A DNA stretch of 12,849 bases from CAYYAU01 sp964469765 [NCBI: uncultured Clostridia bacterium] (lineage in GTDB: Bacteria; UBA6262; WVXT01; CAYYAU01). Within the stretch, counting starts at the first letter, position 1; every line of letters starts with the position of its first letter. The stretch covers positions 1 to 12,849 of the forward strand of contig CAYYAU010000012.1 of assembly GCA_964469765.1 (NCBI GenBank), in the 5' to 3' direction. The notes under the pieces are model-generated. The model saw only the letters and a program-made list of their open reading frames with translations. It did no database searches and was not told where the DNA came from. Made by a program: the position numbers and the translations under genes. This document shows, one piece after another, positions 5,998 through 12,849 of the stretch.

Positions 5998-6857
5998 AAC
6001 AAATTGTTATTATAAGTGGTAAAGGTGGAACAGGAAAGACAACTATTGCCGCTGCATTTGCTGCATTAAGTGAACACAAAGTAATGGTTGATTGCGATGT
6101 TGATGCAGCAGATTTACATTTATTATTAAAACCTATTATTAAACATAGAGAGGTTTTTAAGGCTGGCTTTAGTTTTTTTATTGAAAAGAATAAATGTATA
6201 CAATGTGGGAAATGTAAAGAATTATGTCGTTTTGATGCAATTAGCAAGGATTTTGTTATAGACCCCATATCCTGTGAGGGCTGTTCTTTCTGCAAATGGA
6301 TTTGTCCCACATCTGCAATTGATACAAAAGAAAGGATAAGGGGAGAATGGTTTTTATCTACTACCCGTTTCGGACCTTTAATACATGCAAAGTTAAATAT
6401 AGCTGAACAGAACTCCGGGAAACTTGTAACATTAGTGAGAAATAAAGCAAAACAATTAGCAGAACAAAAAGGTTACAGCTGGATAATTATAGATGGCGCT
6501 CCAGGAATAGGGTGCCCTGTAATTGCTTCACTTTCTGGAGTAGATTATGCTTTAGTAATTACAGAACCCACTCTTTCTGGATTACATGATGCGGATAGAG
6601 TTATTAAGGTTGCTAAGCATTTTAATGTTTATAGTAACGTTGTGATAAATAAGTATGATTTAAATTTAAATATAACCAGAAAAATAGAAAAGTATTGTGA
6701 GAAAAATAATATTGAACTTATAGGCAAAGTAAGCTTTGATAAATCTGTAGTGAATGCTATGGTAAAATCCAAAACAATTATAGAGTATCGCAATAGTGTA
6801 GCTAAAGAAGAAATTAATAACATCTGGAATAGATTAAAAAAGATGAGTGTTAACTAA
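5991..6857 (+). CDS. MinD-type ATPase with inserted 2[4Fe-4S] ferredoxin domain (second copy)
   Basis: Paralogue of the gene before it, with the same order: Walker A GKGGTGKTT (10-18), DCDVDAADLH (34-43), cysteine clusters C69/72/75/79 and C95/98/101/105, then IIDGAPGIGCPV and TEPTLSGLHDADRV. It differs in lacking the acidic EEP after DCDV and in having a longer segment between the ferredoxin insert and the Walker B-like strand. Its ATG overlaps the previous stop (ATGTTAA), so translation is coupled, which supports a fixed-ratio heteromer. Length 288 residues, normal for the family. The partners are probably the NifX-like proteins encoded just upstream. Confidence 0.93.
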   Translation: MLKQIVIISGKGGTGKTTIAAAFAALSEHKVMVDCDVDAADLHLLLKPIIKHREVFKAGFSFFIEKNKCIQCGKCKELCRFDAISKDFVIDPISCEGCSFCKWICPTSAIDTKERIRGEWFLSTTRFGPLIHAKLNIAEQNSGKLVTLVRNKAKQLAEQKGYSWIIIDGAPGIGCPVIASLSGVDYALVITEPTLSGLHDADRVIKVAKHFNVYSNVVINKYDLNLNITRKIEKYCEKNNIELIGKVSFDKSVVNAMVKSKTIIEYRNSVAKEEINNIWNRLKKMSVN

Positions 6858-6881
6858 AAATATCTTAACAAGGGAGTTCCA

Positions 6882-7724
6882 ATGCAAAAAAGAAATGAAG
6901 AAGAAAGAGTTAAACAAGAGAAACGGCTTAAAGAAAACTTATCTAAAATAAAGCATAAACTAATTATAATAAGTGGTAAAGGAGGTGTTGGTAAGACAAC
7001 AGTTGCTGTAAATTTAGCTTATGGTTTAGCTACAAAAGGGTATAGAATTGGTATTCTAGACATAGACATCCATGGTCCAGATATTGCAAAGATGTTAGGG
7101 ATTGAGAAAAAAAAGATTATTGGGTCTGAATTTGGTATAGAGCCTGTTAAAGTTTTACCGAATTTAAAAGCAGTAAGTCTTGCTCTATTACTGAAGAATA
7201 AAGATCAACCAGTAATATGGAGAGGTCCACTTAAAATGATGACAATAAAACAGTTCCTAAGTGACGTTAATTGGGATAAACTTGATTATTTGATTATAGA
7301 TTCTCCACCAGGCACAGGTGATGAACCATTAAGTGTTTGCCAACTTATTTCTGATGTAGATGGTGCTATTGTTGTCACCACCCCACAGGATGTTGCAATA
7401 TTGGATTCAAGAAAAAGTGTCATGTTCGCTAAAGAATTAAATATCTCTGTTATTGGGATTATTGAAAATATGAGTGGTTTTATATGTCCTTATTGTAAAA
7501 AAGAAATAGATTTATTCGGAATAGGTGGTGGTGAGAAAGCTTCTCAAGAATTAAATGTTCCATTTTTAGGCAGGGTTAGGTTTGAGCCTGAATTAGTAAA
7601 ATCGGCTGATTCAGGTAAGCCTTTTATCTATTTCAATAAAGAGAGTTTAACAGCAAAGAATTTAAATGGTATAATAAAAAAGATTGAAGCCCTAATTGAA
7701 AATGAAAAACAAAAAGGTGTGTGA
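6882..7724 (+). CDS. mrp: Mrp/NBP35-type Fe-S carrier P-loop ATPase (ApbC family)
   Basis: Cytosolic Fe-S cluster carrier ATPase of the Mrp/ApbC/NBP35 group. Seen: a charged, Lys/Glu-rich N-terminal helix (1-25), Walker [10 protein letters not shown] (32-40), [10 protein letters not shown] (59-68), [13 protein letters not shown] (138-150), TTPQDVA, and the dimer-bridging cluster motif ICPYC (C202, C205). Start: ATG 6882 follows AGGGAG. It is a stand-alone ATPase of 280 residues: it lacks the N-terminal DUF59 domain of many Mrp proteins and the C-terminal NifX/ORP domain fused to Mrp in some sulfate reducers. Here the NifX-like domains are encoded separately upstream. It ends with TGA inside the start of the next gene, consistent with coupling. 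Confidence 0.93.
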   Translation: MQKRNEEERVKQEKRLKENLSKIKHKLIIISGKGGVGKTTVAVNLAYGLATKGYRIGILDIDIHGPDIAKMLGIEKKKIIGSEFGIEPVKVLPNLKAVSLALLLKNKDQPVIWRGPLKMMTIKQFLSDVNWDKLDYLIIDSPPGTGDEPLSVCQLISDVDGAIVVTTPQDVAILDSRKSVMFAKELNISVIGIIENMSGFICPYCKKEIDLFGIGGGEKASQELNVPFLGRVRFEPELVKSADSGKPFIYFNKESLTAKNLNGIIKKIEALIENEKQKGV

Positions 7725-7905
7725 GTGGTTTGAGGTGTGTCCTCTTAAGAGGTTTTATGAACAGGGTAGATTAGATAAAAAGTGGGTTGAACATTATTGT
7801 TGGAATAATTATAATAACTGCATAAGATATCGTATGGAAAAACAAGGGATATACCATCCTGACAGTATGCTTCCTGATGGAACAATTGACGATGAACTTA
7901 AATAA
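7702..7905 (+). CDS. Small four-cysteine conserved protein of unknown function
   Basis: A 67-residue protein with four cysteines (C7, C13, C33, C40) and a strongly patterned sequence: [34 protein letters not shown], then [12 protein letters not shown]. The Cys spacing and aromatic pattern resemble a family of small proteins from anaerobes, recalled from memory rather than searched. The four Cys could hold zinc or an Fe-S cluster. Start: ATG 7702 lies inside the end of mrp (a TTG at 7696 is less likely), with a 23-base overlap. It is followed by an overlapping metallo-beta-lactamase-fold gene, so it belongs to the same transcript. Its function cannot be named. Confidence 0.75.
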   Translation: MKNKKVCEWFEVCPLKRFYEQGRLDKKWVEHYCWNNYNNCIRYRMEKQGIYHPDSMLPDGTIDDELK

Positions 7906-8683
7906 ATTAATTATAACTAAAAGATTAGTTTTAATTCCATTAATATTAGTATTTAGTTGTCTCTGTTACGGTAAAATAAACATCATTGTTGTTTATAATA
8001 ATGTAACTTACAATAAAAATTTGAAAACCAACTGGGGACTTTCAATCTATATATCAGGCCTTACGAAAAATATCCTTTTTGATACAGGCGGTAATGGAAA
8101 GATTCTTTTATATAATATAGCGAAACTTAAAATTGATATAAAGGATATTGATGTAATCTTTTTATCTCACATACATTACGACCATGTAGGAGGCCTGTGG
8201 TCAATATTAGAAAGAAATAGAAACATTTCTGTATATATGCTAAGTTCCTTCCCTGAAGATTTTAAAACAAAGGTAAGTAAAATAGCAAAAGATGTCATTT
8301 ATGTAGATAAACCTACCAAAATCTGTACTAAAGTTTATTCTACAGGGCAGTTAGGAAATTTAATAAAAGAACAGTCATTAGTGATTGAGACAAAAAGAGG
8401 TCTTGTTATTATTACAGGATGCGCTCATCCTGGGATTGTAAGAATCGTAAAGTTTGTTAAGAATTACTTTAAAAAAGATGTGTATTTAGTATTAGGAGGA
8501 TTTCACCTTATGGGGTATAATAAAAATCAAGTAAGAGATATCATCAAGGATTTAAAAGAATTTAGAGTTAAGAAAGTAGGGCCATCGCATTGTACTGGAG
8601 GAATACCCATAGAGATGTTTAGAAAGGTCTGGAATAAAGACTTTATAAGTTTAGGTTGCGGGGCAGAAATTGAAATCCGATAA
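7892..8683 (+). CDS. Metallo-beta-lactamase-fold hydrolase, COG1237-type, with signal peptide
   Basis: Paralogue of the gene at 2314-3036. Seen: ILFDTGG (61-67), metal motif SHIHYDH (H93, H95, D97, H98), GCAHPG, GGFHLMG and PSHCTGG, so the metal site is intact. Unlike the first copy it begins with a basic segment and a hydrophobic stretch ([20 protein letters not shown], then FSCLCYG), which looks like a signal peptide. VFSC could be a poor lipobox, so lipoprotein anchoring is possible. The start could be ATG 7892 (used) or ATG 7877; both overlap the preceding gene. One predicted cytosolic and one predicted exported copy imply that a related substrate is handled on both sides of the membrane. 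The substrate is unknown. Confidence 0.85.
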   Translation: MNLNKLIITKRLVLIPLILVFSCLCYGKINIIVVYNNVTYNKNLKTNWGLSIYISGLTKNILFDTGGNGKILLYNIAKLKIDIKDIDVIFLSHIHYDHVGGLWSILERNRNISVYMLSSFPEDFKTKVSKIAKDVIYVDKPTKICTKVYSTGQLGNLIKEQSLVIETKRGLVIITGCAHPGIVRIVKFVKNYFKKDVYLVLGGFHLMGYNKNQVRDIIKDLKEFRVKKVGPSHCTGGIPIEMFRKVWNKDFISLGCGAEIEIR

Positions 8684-9110
8684 GAAAAATAAAACTTTTT
8701 TTGAATGTGTATATCACGCCATCAAAAACTTTAAACAATTTGTTCCAGTTCTTTTAGGGATTCTTCTTCTTCTGGGATTATTTAAGCATTATTTATCTAA
8801 GGGGTTAATTTCATCTATTTTTACTGGAAACCTTTTCAAGGATACATTTCTTGGTTCAGTTATTGGGAGTATCTCAGCTGGTAGTCCTATTACAAGTTAC
8901 ATAATTGGAGGAGAATTACAAAAACAGGGCATAAGCCTTTTTGCAATAACTGCTTTTATTGTAGCATGGGTTACGGTTGGTATAGTTCAACTTCCTGCTG
9001 AAGCCTCTTTTTTAGGAAAAAGGTTTGCAATAATTAGAAACTCTATTAGTTTTGTCTTTTCTATTTTAGTAGCAGCTGTTACAGTTCTAACTTTATTGTT
9101 AATTCAATAA
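8670..9110 (+). CDS. Half-size ArsP-like permease subunit (first)
   Basis: Small integral membrane protein of 146 residues, resembling one half of the COG0701/ArsP_1-type permeases. Seen: a cytosolic basic start, hydrophobic segments at about 23-41, 58-75, 85-105 and 122-145, and the family-like stretch GSISAGSPITSYIIGGEL followed by QKQGISLFAITAFIVAW. The start is uncertain: TTG 8670, with GGGG upstream, overlaps the previous gene by 14 bases. No in-frame ATG sits before the first membrane segment. The next gene shows the same pattern (GIISHGS...LKELKDKGISFGLIAVF), so the two probably assemble as a heterodimer. The likely role is metal or metalloid export, inferred from family and neighbours; the substrate is unknown. 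Confidence 0.7.
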   Translation: MKSDKKNKTFFECVYHAIKNFKQFVPVLLGILLLLGLFKHYLSKGLISSIFTGNLFKDTFLGSVIGSISAGSPITSYIIGGELQKQGISLFAITAFIVAWVTVGIVQLPAEASFLGKRFAIIRNSISFVFSILVAAVTVLTLLLIQ

Positions 9111-9120
9111 ACTTAAGAGA

Positions 9121-9633
9121 ATGGATATAAAACAAAAGAAAAACAAGACATATTCAAGAATTTATTTTTTAGGGGTTGTTATATTGTTGTATTTAATTTT
9201 ATTCTTTATTGATTCTAAAGGCGGATATCAGTCTCTAAAAATAAGTTTAGATTTAGCTATCAAGCTGATTCCTACTTTATTAATAGTTATTCTTCTTATG
9301 TCTATTATGAATTATTTTCTAACCTCTCAAAGAATACTAAACTATTTAGGTAAAGATTCTGGTTTACGAAGATGGGTTTTACCAGCAACAGCTGGTATTA
9401 TTTCTCACGGCTCAATTTTTCTGTGGTATCCACTCCTAAAAGAACTAAAAGATAAAGGTATATCCTTTGGACTTATTGCGGTATTTCTTTATAATAGAGC
9501 TATTAAAATACCTTTTCTTCCTTTAATGGTATACTATTTTGGATTTAAATTTGTAATGGTATTGACATTCTGGATGATTATTACCTCTTTTATTATAGGA
9601 AAACTTATAGAATTGATGGAGGTTCGGGGATAA
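9121..9633 (+). CDS. Half-size ArsP-like permease subunit (second)
   Basis: Membrane protein of 170 residues with hydrophobic segments at about 13-31, 47-67, 86-104, 115-137 and 140-160. The stretch GIISHGSIFLWYPLLKEL, then KDKGISFGLIAVFLYNR and IKIPFLPLMVYYFG, lines up with the core of the gene just upstream and with the half-repeat of COG0701-type permeases. Starts at ATG 9121 with AAGAGA very close, a poor ribosome site. It lies 10 bases after its partner and three bases before the next membrane protein, so all three are probably made together. Substrate unknown. No CxC or other obvious metal-binding cysteines are present. Confidence 0.7.
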   Translation: MDIKQKKNKTYSRIYFLGVVILLYLILFFIDSKGGYQSLKISLDLAIKLIPTLLIVILLMSIMNYFLTSQRILNYLGKDSGLRRWVLPATAGIISHGSIFLWYPLLKELKDKGISFGLIAVFLYNRAIKIPFLPLMVYYFGFKFVMVLTFWMIITSFIIGKLIELMEVRG

Positions 9634-9636
9634 GAA

Positions 9637-10665
9637 ATGAATATTTTAACTTCTACTTTAAAACATAGTGTAATGATTACCCTCTTTGTATTTGTAATAA
9701 TGATGTTTGTTGATTATTTAAATGTGTTAACAAAAGGTAAAATGAGTAGAATGATAAGAGGTGGGTTATTCAGACAATATGTAATGAGTTCTTTTTTAGG
9801 AGCAACTCCCGGATGTTTAGGTTCATTTATGAATGTTTCTTTTTATATTCGCGGTCTTATTTCTTTTGGCGCAATTACAGGGGGTATGATTGCAACAAGT
9901 GGCGATGAGGCTTTTGTAATGCTTGCAATGTTTCCTAAAAAGGCAATTTTGATATTTGTAATTTTATTTATTTTAGGAGTAATTTTTGCCTATATTGCTG
10001 ATAGGATTGTATCATTTTTAAAAATAAAACCATGCCAAGAATGTCAACTTTCTGATATTCATCCTCAGGAAGAATGCCATTGTCTTAATTTTAATGAGAT
10101 AATTAAATACTTAAGGAATATGTCTTTTATGAGGTTTTTACTATTGACTCTTTTTCTAATTGCTTTATATGGTTTTGTCTCAGGTATAATTGGCCCAGCT
10201 AATTGGGGTTGGGAAAAAGTTACATTTGTGTGTTTGGTTTCATTAGCTATTTTTATTGTTATTACTGTGCCTGACCATTATTTAGAAGAGCATATATGGA
10301 AACATATTGCAAAAAGACATCTATGGAGAGTATTTTTATGGACATTTATGGCTCTTCTCGTTGTAGACATTGGATTAAAGTTTTGGAATCTAACAGCCTT
10401 TGTAAAAACACACATGGTTTGGCTCCTACTAATAGCTGGTTTGGTTGGGATAATTCCTGAATCTGGTCCCCATCTAATATTTGTAACAATGTTTGCAAAA
10501 GGATTGATTCCTTTCTCAGTAGTTTTAGTAAGCTCTATTGTTCAAGACGGCCATGGGATGTTACCTTTACTTTCCCATACAGTAAAGGATACATTTTTGA
10601 TAAAGTTATTTAACCTAATTATAGGTTTGACAGTTGGTTTTATTTTGTTTTCTTTAGGATATTAA
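9637..10665 (+). CDS. 10-TM putative heavy-metal exporter (DUF2899/ArsP_2 type)
   Basis: Polytopic membrane protein of 342 residues from the family annotated as putative manganese or arsenic exporter (ArsP_2, PF11449). Seen: two conserved halves, GATPGCLGSF (55-64) with ATSGDEAFVMLAM (86-98), and GIIPESGPHLIF (271-282) with SSIVQDGHGMLP (299-310); the acidic and His residues there would line the transport path. Between the halves is a soluble loop with C133, C136, H142, C147, H148 and C149, plus a second His/Glu-rich stretch at 211-223; these could bind metal. It directly follows the two half-permeases. Control by the Fur-type regulator would fit a metal-export role, but this is inference. 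The exported ion is not known. Confidence 0.85.
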   Translation: MNILTSTLKHSVMITLFVFVIMMFVDYLNVLTKGKMSRMIRGGLFRQYVMSSFLGATPGCLGSFMNVSFYIRGLISFGAITGGMIATSGDEAFVMLAMFPKKAILIFVILFILGVIFAYIADRIVSFLKIKPCQECQLSDIHPQEECHCLNFNEIIKYLRNMSFMRFLLLTLFLIALYGFVSGIIGPANWGWEKVTFVCLVSLAIFIVITVPDHYLEEHIWKHIAKRHLWRVFLWTFMALLVVDIGLKFWNLTAFVKTHMVWLLLIAGLVGIIPESGPHLIFVTMFAKGLIPFSVVLVSSIVQDGHGMLPLLSHTVKDTFLIKLFNLIIGLTVGFILFSLGY

Positions 10666-10693
10666 TTTAACATAATTTAAGCTAGGAGGAAAA

Positions 10694-11020
10694 ATGGAGA
10701 TTGAATTAACGGATGCCAACTTTAAGAAAGAAGTTTTGGAGTCAGAATTACCTTGTTTAGTAGATTTTTGGGCTAAGTGGTGTGGTCCTTGTAGTATAAT
10801 ATCACCAATTGTTGAACAGCTCGCTAAACAATATGAAGGTAAACTAAAGGTATGTAAACTCAATGTTGATGAAGCTCCTGATATTGCATCTAATTACAGT
10901 ATAATGGGAATTCCTACATTAATAATATTCAAAAATGGTAATCCAATAGATAGAATTGTCGGAGTAACACCTAAAGAAAAGATTGAAAGTAAGATAAATG
11001 CAGTCTTAGAAAAAAATTAA
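10694..11020 (+). CDS. trxA: Thioredoxin
   Basis: Cytosolic thiol-disulfide oxidoreductase, 108 residues, single thioredoxin fold. Seen: FWAKWCGPC with redox pair C30/C33, preceded by LVDFW, and the cis-proline motif GIPTLIIF. CSII replaces the common CKMI after the active site, and C21 is extra. ATG 10694 has a strong AGGAGG about five bases upstream. It opens the last set of genes after the metal exporter and could reduce cysteines in the cofactor proteins (inference). No promoter or terminator is clear in the 28-base gap before it. Confidence 0.93.
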   Translation: MEIELTDANFKKEVLESELPCLVDFWAKWCGPCSIISPIVEQLAKQYEGKLKVCKLNVDEAPDIASNYSIMGIPTLIIFKNGNPIDRIVGVTPKEKIESKINAVLEKN

Positions 11021-11034
11021 AGGAGGTGGAAAGA

Positions 11035-11244
11035 ATGCCTGTATATTCATATATTTGTAAAGAATGTGGAGAAAGGTTTGACTTATTGGTAGGTGTAACT
11101 TCAGAAAAAGTAGAGATTAAATGCAAAAAATGCGGCAGTAAAAATATTGAAAGGACATTTGAAACATTTAGTATAGGCGCATCTGGTAAAAAATCCAGTT
11201 CATCTGATTCAAATTGTCCAACAGGAACCTGTCCGTTTAGTTAA
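11035..11244 (+). CDS. FmdB-family zinc-ribbon protein
   Basis: Small protein of 69 residues with the FmdB/CxxC_CXXC_SSSS zinc-ribbon (PF09723): MPVYSYICKECG with C8/C11, then IKCKKCGS with C30/C33. The Ser-rich linker at about 52-60 is followed by an extra CPTGTC pair (C63 and C68 region). FmdB-type proteins have been proposed as regulators, but firm function is lacking. Start: ATG 11035 follows AAAGGAGGTGGA; GTG 11026 sits inside that site and is rejected. It is 14 bases after trxA, so probably co-translated with it. The C-terminal cysteine pair may add a second metal site. Confidence 0.88.
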   Translation: MPVYSYICKECGERFDLLVGVTSEKVEIKCKKCGSKNIERTFETFSIGASGKKSSSSDSNCPTGTCPFS

Positions 11245-11297
11245 ATAAACAGCGTCATAAACAGAACTTAATGAAAAAACTATAAGGAGAAAATACA

Positions 11298-11606
11298 ATG
11301 GTTAATTTTAAACAGATTGATGAAGCAAGAAAACTGTTAGGTTTAGATGAGATAGCAACACTAAAAGAAATAAAGGATGCTTATCGGAGGCTCAGTCTCA
11401 AGTACCACCCTGATAGATGCAAGAAATCTAATAAAAAATTTTGTGAACAGGCTTTTAAAAAGATTACTTGGGCAAGAGATATTATATTAAATTACTGTGC
11501 AGGTTATAAATACTCTTTTAAAGAAGAAGATGTTGAAATAAATATAATTGATATAGATAAACAGTTGTATGAACATTTTAAAAGATTCTATGAAGACTGG
11601 TTGTAA
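11298..11606 (+). CDS. Minimal J-domain (DnaJ-like) protein
   Basis: A 102-residue protein consisting essentially of a J domain. Seen: ARKLLGLDE (10-18), AYRRLSLKYHPDR with the Hsp70-stimulating HPD at 37-39, and a third helix with KKFCEQAFKKITWARDIIL. There is no Gly/Phe linker, zinc-finger or substrate-binding domain, so it is a specialised co-chaperone rather than a full DnaJ. In Fe-S biogenesis HscB fills such a role for a dedicated Hsp70, so a similar task in this locus is possible but unproven. ATG 11298 has AAGGAG upstream. Its stop overlaps the next start (TAATG). Confidence 0.85.
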   Translation: MVNFKQIDEARKLLGLDEIATLKEIKDAYRRLSLKYHPDRCKKSNKKFCEQAFKKITWARDIILNYCAGYKYSFKEEDVEINIIDIDKQLYEHFKRFYEDWL

Positions 11607-12238
11607 TGGGTAGGCTAATGAACTTGTTTGATAGATATTATAAAAGGTATGATGAGTGGTATAATAGAAATAGATTTGCTTATTTATCTGAGGTTGAAGC
11701 AATAAAGAAGGCCTTACCAAAGAAAGGAAAAGGTTTAGAGATTGGTGTTGGTACAGGAAGGTTTGCAAGTGTTTTGGGTATTGAATTTGGCATAGATCCA
11801 TCAAGGAAAGCCATTGAGTTTGCAAAACAAAGGGGAGTAAATACAAGGTTTGGTTATGGAGAAAATTTACCTTTTAAAAATGGTTTCTTTGATTATGTAG
11901 CAATTATCATTACAATATGTTTTGTTAAAGACCCTCTAAAGGTATTAAAAGAGGCAAAAAGGGTTTTAAAAAAATATGGCAAACTTATTATTGGTATAAT
12001 TGATAAGAATAGCTTTTTAGGAAAATATTATATGAATAAAAAGAGTGTCTTCTACAAAGAAGCAAACTTTTTTAGTATTAATGATATCACAAATTTACTT
12101 GAAACCACAGGGTTTAGAAATTTTTCTTATTATCAAACAATATTCCATCTACCAGAAAGAGTAACTTCAATTGAAAAACCACAAAAAGGGTTTGGCAAAG
12201 GTGGTTTCGTAGTAATCTCATCAAAAAAGCTTCTATAA
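11606..12238 (+). CDS. Class I SAM-dependent methyltransferase
   Basis: Methyltransferase of the Methyltransf_11/UbiE-like group, 210 residues. Seen: motif I LEIGVGTG (44-51), the acidic residue after the second strand (GIDPS), GENLPFKNGFFDYV (motif II region), and the KRVLKKYGKLIIGI motif. The substrate is unknown. ATG 11606 overlaps the stop of the J-domain gene; ATG 11618 is an alternative that removes four residues. A Lys/Gly-rich C-terminal stretch ends in VVISSKK. Small-molecule or protein methylation (including metalloid methylation) cannot be told apart from sequence. Confidence 0.88.
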   Translation: MGRLMNLFDRYYKRYDEWYNRNRFAYLSEVEAIKKALPKKGKGLEIGVGTGRFASVLGIEFGIDPSRKAIEFAKQRGVNTRFGYGENLPFKNGFFDYVAIIITICFVKDPLKVLKEAKRVLKKYGKLIIGIIDKNSFLGKYYMNKKSVFYKEANFFSINDITNLLETTGFRNFSYYQTIFHLPERVTSIEKPQKGFGKGGFVVISSKKLL

Positions 12239-12279
12239 TATTTCTAACCAGATACACAATATTCACAGGAGGAAACAGA

Positions 12280-12738
12280 ATGAAGATTTATTTAGTTCAA
12301 CATGGCCAAGCGGTATCTAAAGATATTAATCCTGAAAGACCTCTTTCTGAAAAAGGAAAAGAGGATATAGTTAAATTGGCACATTTCTTAAAGAAAAACA
12401 ACATAGAAGTTTTCCAAATTTTACATAGTGTAAAATTAAGAGCAAAACAAACTGCTCAGATTCTAATGGATGTTTTATCCCCCTCTGTTAAGGTTTTTAT
12501 GAAGGAAGGCCTTTCTCCAAATGACCCCATTAAAGCTATTGAAAAGGACCTATCAGATTTAGAAGAAGATACTATAATAGTTGGGCATCTTCCTCATCTT
12601 AGTAAATTATGTTCAAAGTTACTCATTGGTGTAGAAGATAACAATATTGTTGGTTTTAAACAAGGTTCAATAGTATGTCTTAAGAAGAATGATGAGCTTT
12701 GGCAAATTGATTGGTTCATTTCTCCTGATTTATTTTAA
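12280..12738 (+). CDS. sixA: SixA-like histidine phosphatase with LVQHG motif
   Basis: Histidine phosphatase superfamily member, 152 residues, near the length of SixA phosphohistidine phosphatases. Seen: LVQHGQA with nucleophile H8, RPLSEKG (20-26), R54 in SVKLRAKQTAQ, and the second catalytic-pocket His H103 in VGHLPH. The usual RHG is QHG here, replacing one phosphate-binding arginine. I recall QHG in other SixA-like proteins of anaerobes and archaea, but did not search. ATG 12280 has a strong AGGAGG. It is 41 bases after the methyltransferase gene and is the last gene of the run. Confidence 0.88.
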   Translation: MKIYLVQHGQAVSKDINPERPLSEKGKEDIVKLAHFLKKNNIEVFQILHSVKLRAKQTAQILMDVLSPSVKVFMKEGLSPNDPIKAIEKDLSDLEEDTIIVGHLPHLSKLCSKLLIGVEDNNIVGFKQGSIVCLKKNDELWQIDWFISPDLF

Positions 12739-12849
12739 ATTAGCCTTCAAACTCCAATACAGAATAACAGGAAGATTTAAACACTCCCATTCTATAAAAA
12801 GCCATTAAAACACTCCTAAAAATTTAGTTCTATATTATCTCCTTGACAA
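12739..12849. other. Downstream end of window, no convincing gene
   Basis: AT-rich. It contains two copies of a short motif (aaacactcc) near 12780 and 12810, and a perfect TTGACA at 12843-12848 that could be the -35 of a promoter outside the window. On the minus strand a 21-codon frame starts at 12805 with AGGAG upstream, too short to support as a gene. No terminator with a T run is evident after the last gene. Confidence 0.5.

Noticed and set aside
11487-11846. Minus-strand frame of 119 codons
   Set aside because: It overlaps the J-domain and methyltransferase genes, both with clear family motifs on the other strand.
12740-12805. Minus-strand 21-codon frame with a ribosome-site-like AGGAG
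   Set aside because: Too short, no recognisable sequence and no strong promoter; probably chance in AT-rich DNA, although a leader peptide cannot be excluded.
1-12849. CRISPR arrays, tRNA or rRNA genes, insertion sequences
   Set aside because: No regularly spaced repeats, cloverleaf-like sequences, transposase motifs or terminal inverted repeats were seen.

Overview
The window is AT-rich bacterial DNA with every convincing gene on the + strand. It looks like an anaerobe, probably from a poorly cultured lineage. Two things point that way: an orange-protein (ORP)-type metallocofactor cluster of the kind known from sulfate reducers and other anaerobes, and a secreted glucanase ending in a FlgD/T9SS-like sorting module common in Bacteroidetes-related and candidate phyla. 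The exact phylum cannot be read from this sequence.

Region 1 (1-1500) is the 3' part of a GH81 endo-beta-1,3-glucanase gene. It is cut by the window edge, and its frame is interrupted by a stop at 24-26. Region 2 (1500-4070) opens with a near-ideal sigma70 promoter overlapped by a perfect 10-bp-arm Fur-type palindrome. It then reads yggS, a COG1237-type metallo-beta-lactamase-fold gene, a Fur-family regulator and a DUF5320-like Gly/Arg/Trp-rich protein, and ends at a probable intrinsic terminator or attenuator (4023-4067).

Region 3 (4100-7905) is the core module: two NifX/ORP-type cofactor-binding proteins, a Gly-rich zinc-ribbon protein, two MinD-type ATPases with inserted 2[4Fe-4S] ferredoxin domains, an Mrp/NBP35-type Fe-S carrier ATPase and a small four-Cys protein. 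Region 4 (7890-10670) adds a second, apparently exported paralogue of the metallo-beta-lactamase-fold protein, two half-size ArsP-like permeases and a 10-TM putative metal exporter of the DUF2899/ArsP_2 type. Region 5 (10690-12740) holds thioredoxin, an FmdB-type zinc ribbon, a minimal J-domain protein, a SAM methyltransferase and a SixA-like phosphatase. The last 110 bases hold no convincing gene.

Genes from 1627 to 12738 are packed with overlaps or short gaps, so most may be co-transcribed. The working model is a metal-responsive locus in which a Fur-family protein senses a metal, Mrp, MinD and NifX-like proteins build or store a (hetero)metal-sulfur cofactor, and the membrane proteins export metal. 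The most unusual sign is a short N-terminal peptide, MPGGNGTGP, shared by the Fur-family regulator and the zinc-ribbon protein and echoed as MPFGDRTGP in the DUF5320-like protein. Three otherwise unrelated proteins of one locus therefore carry the same kind of tag.
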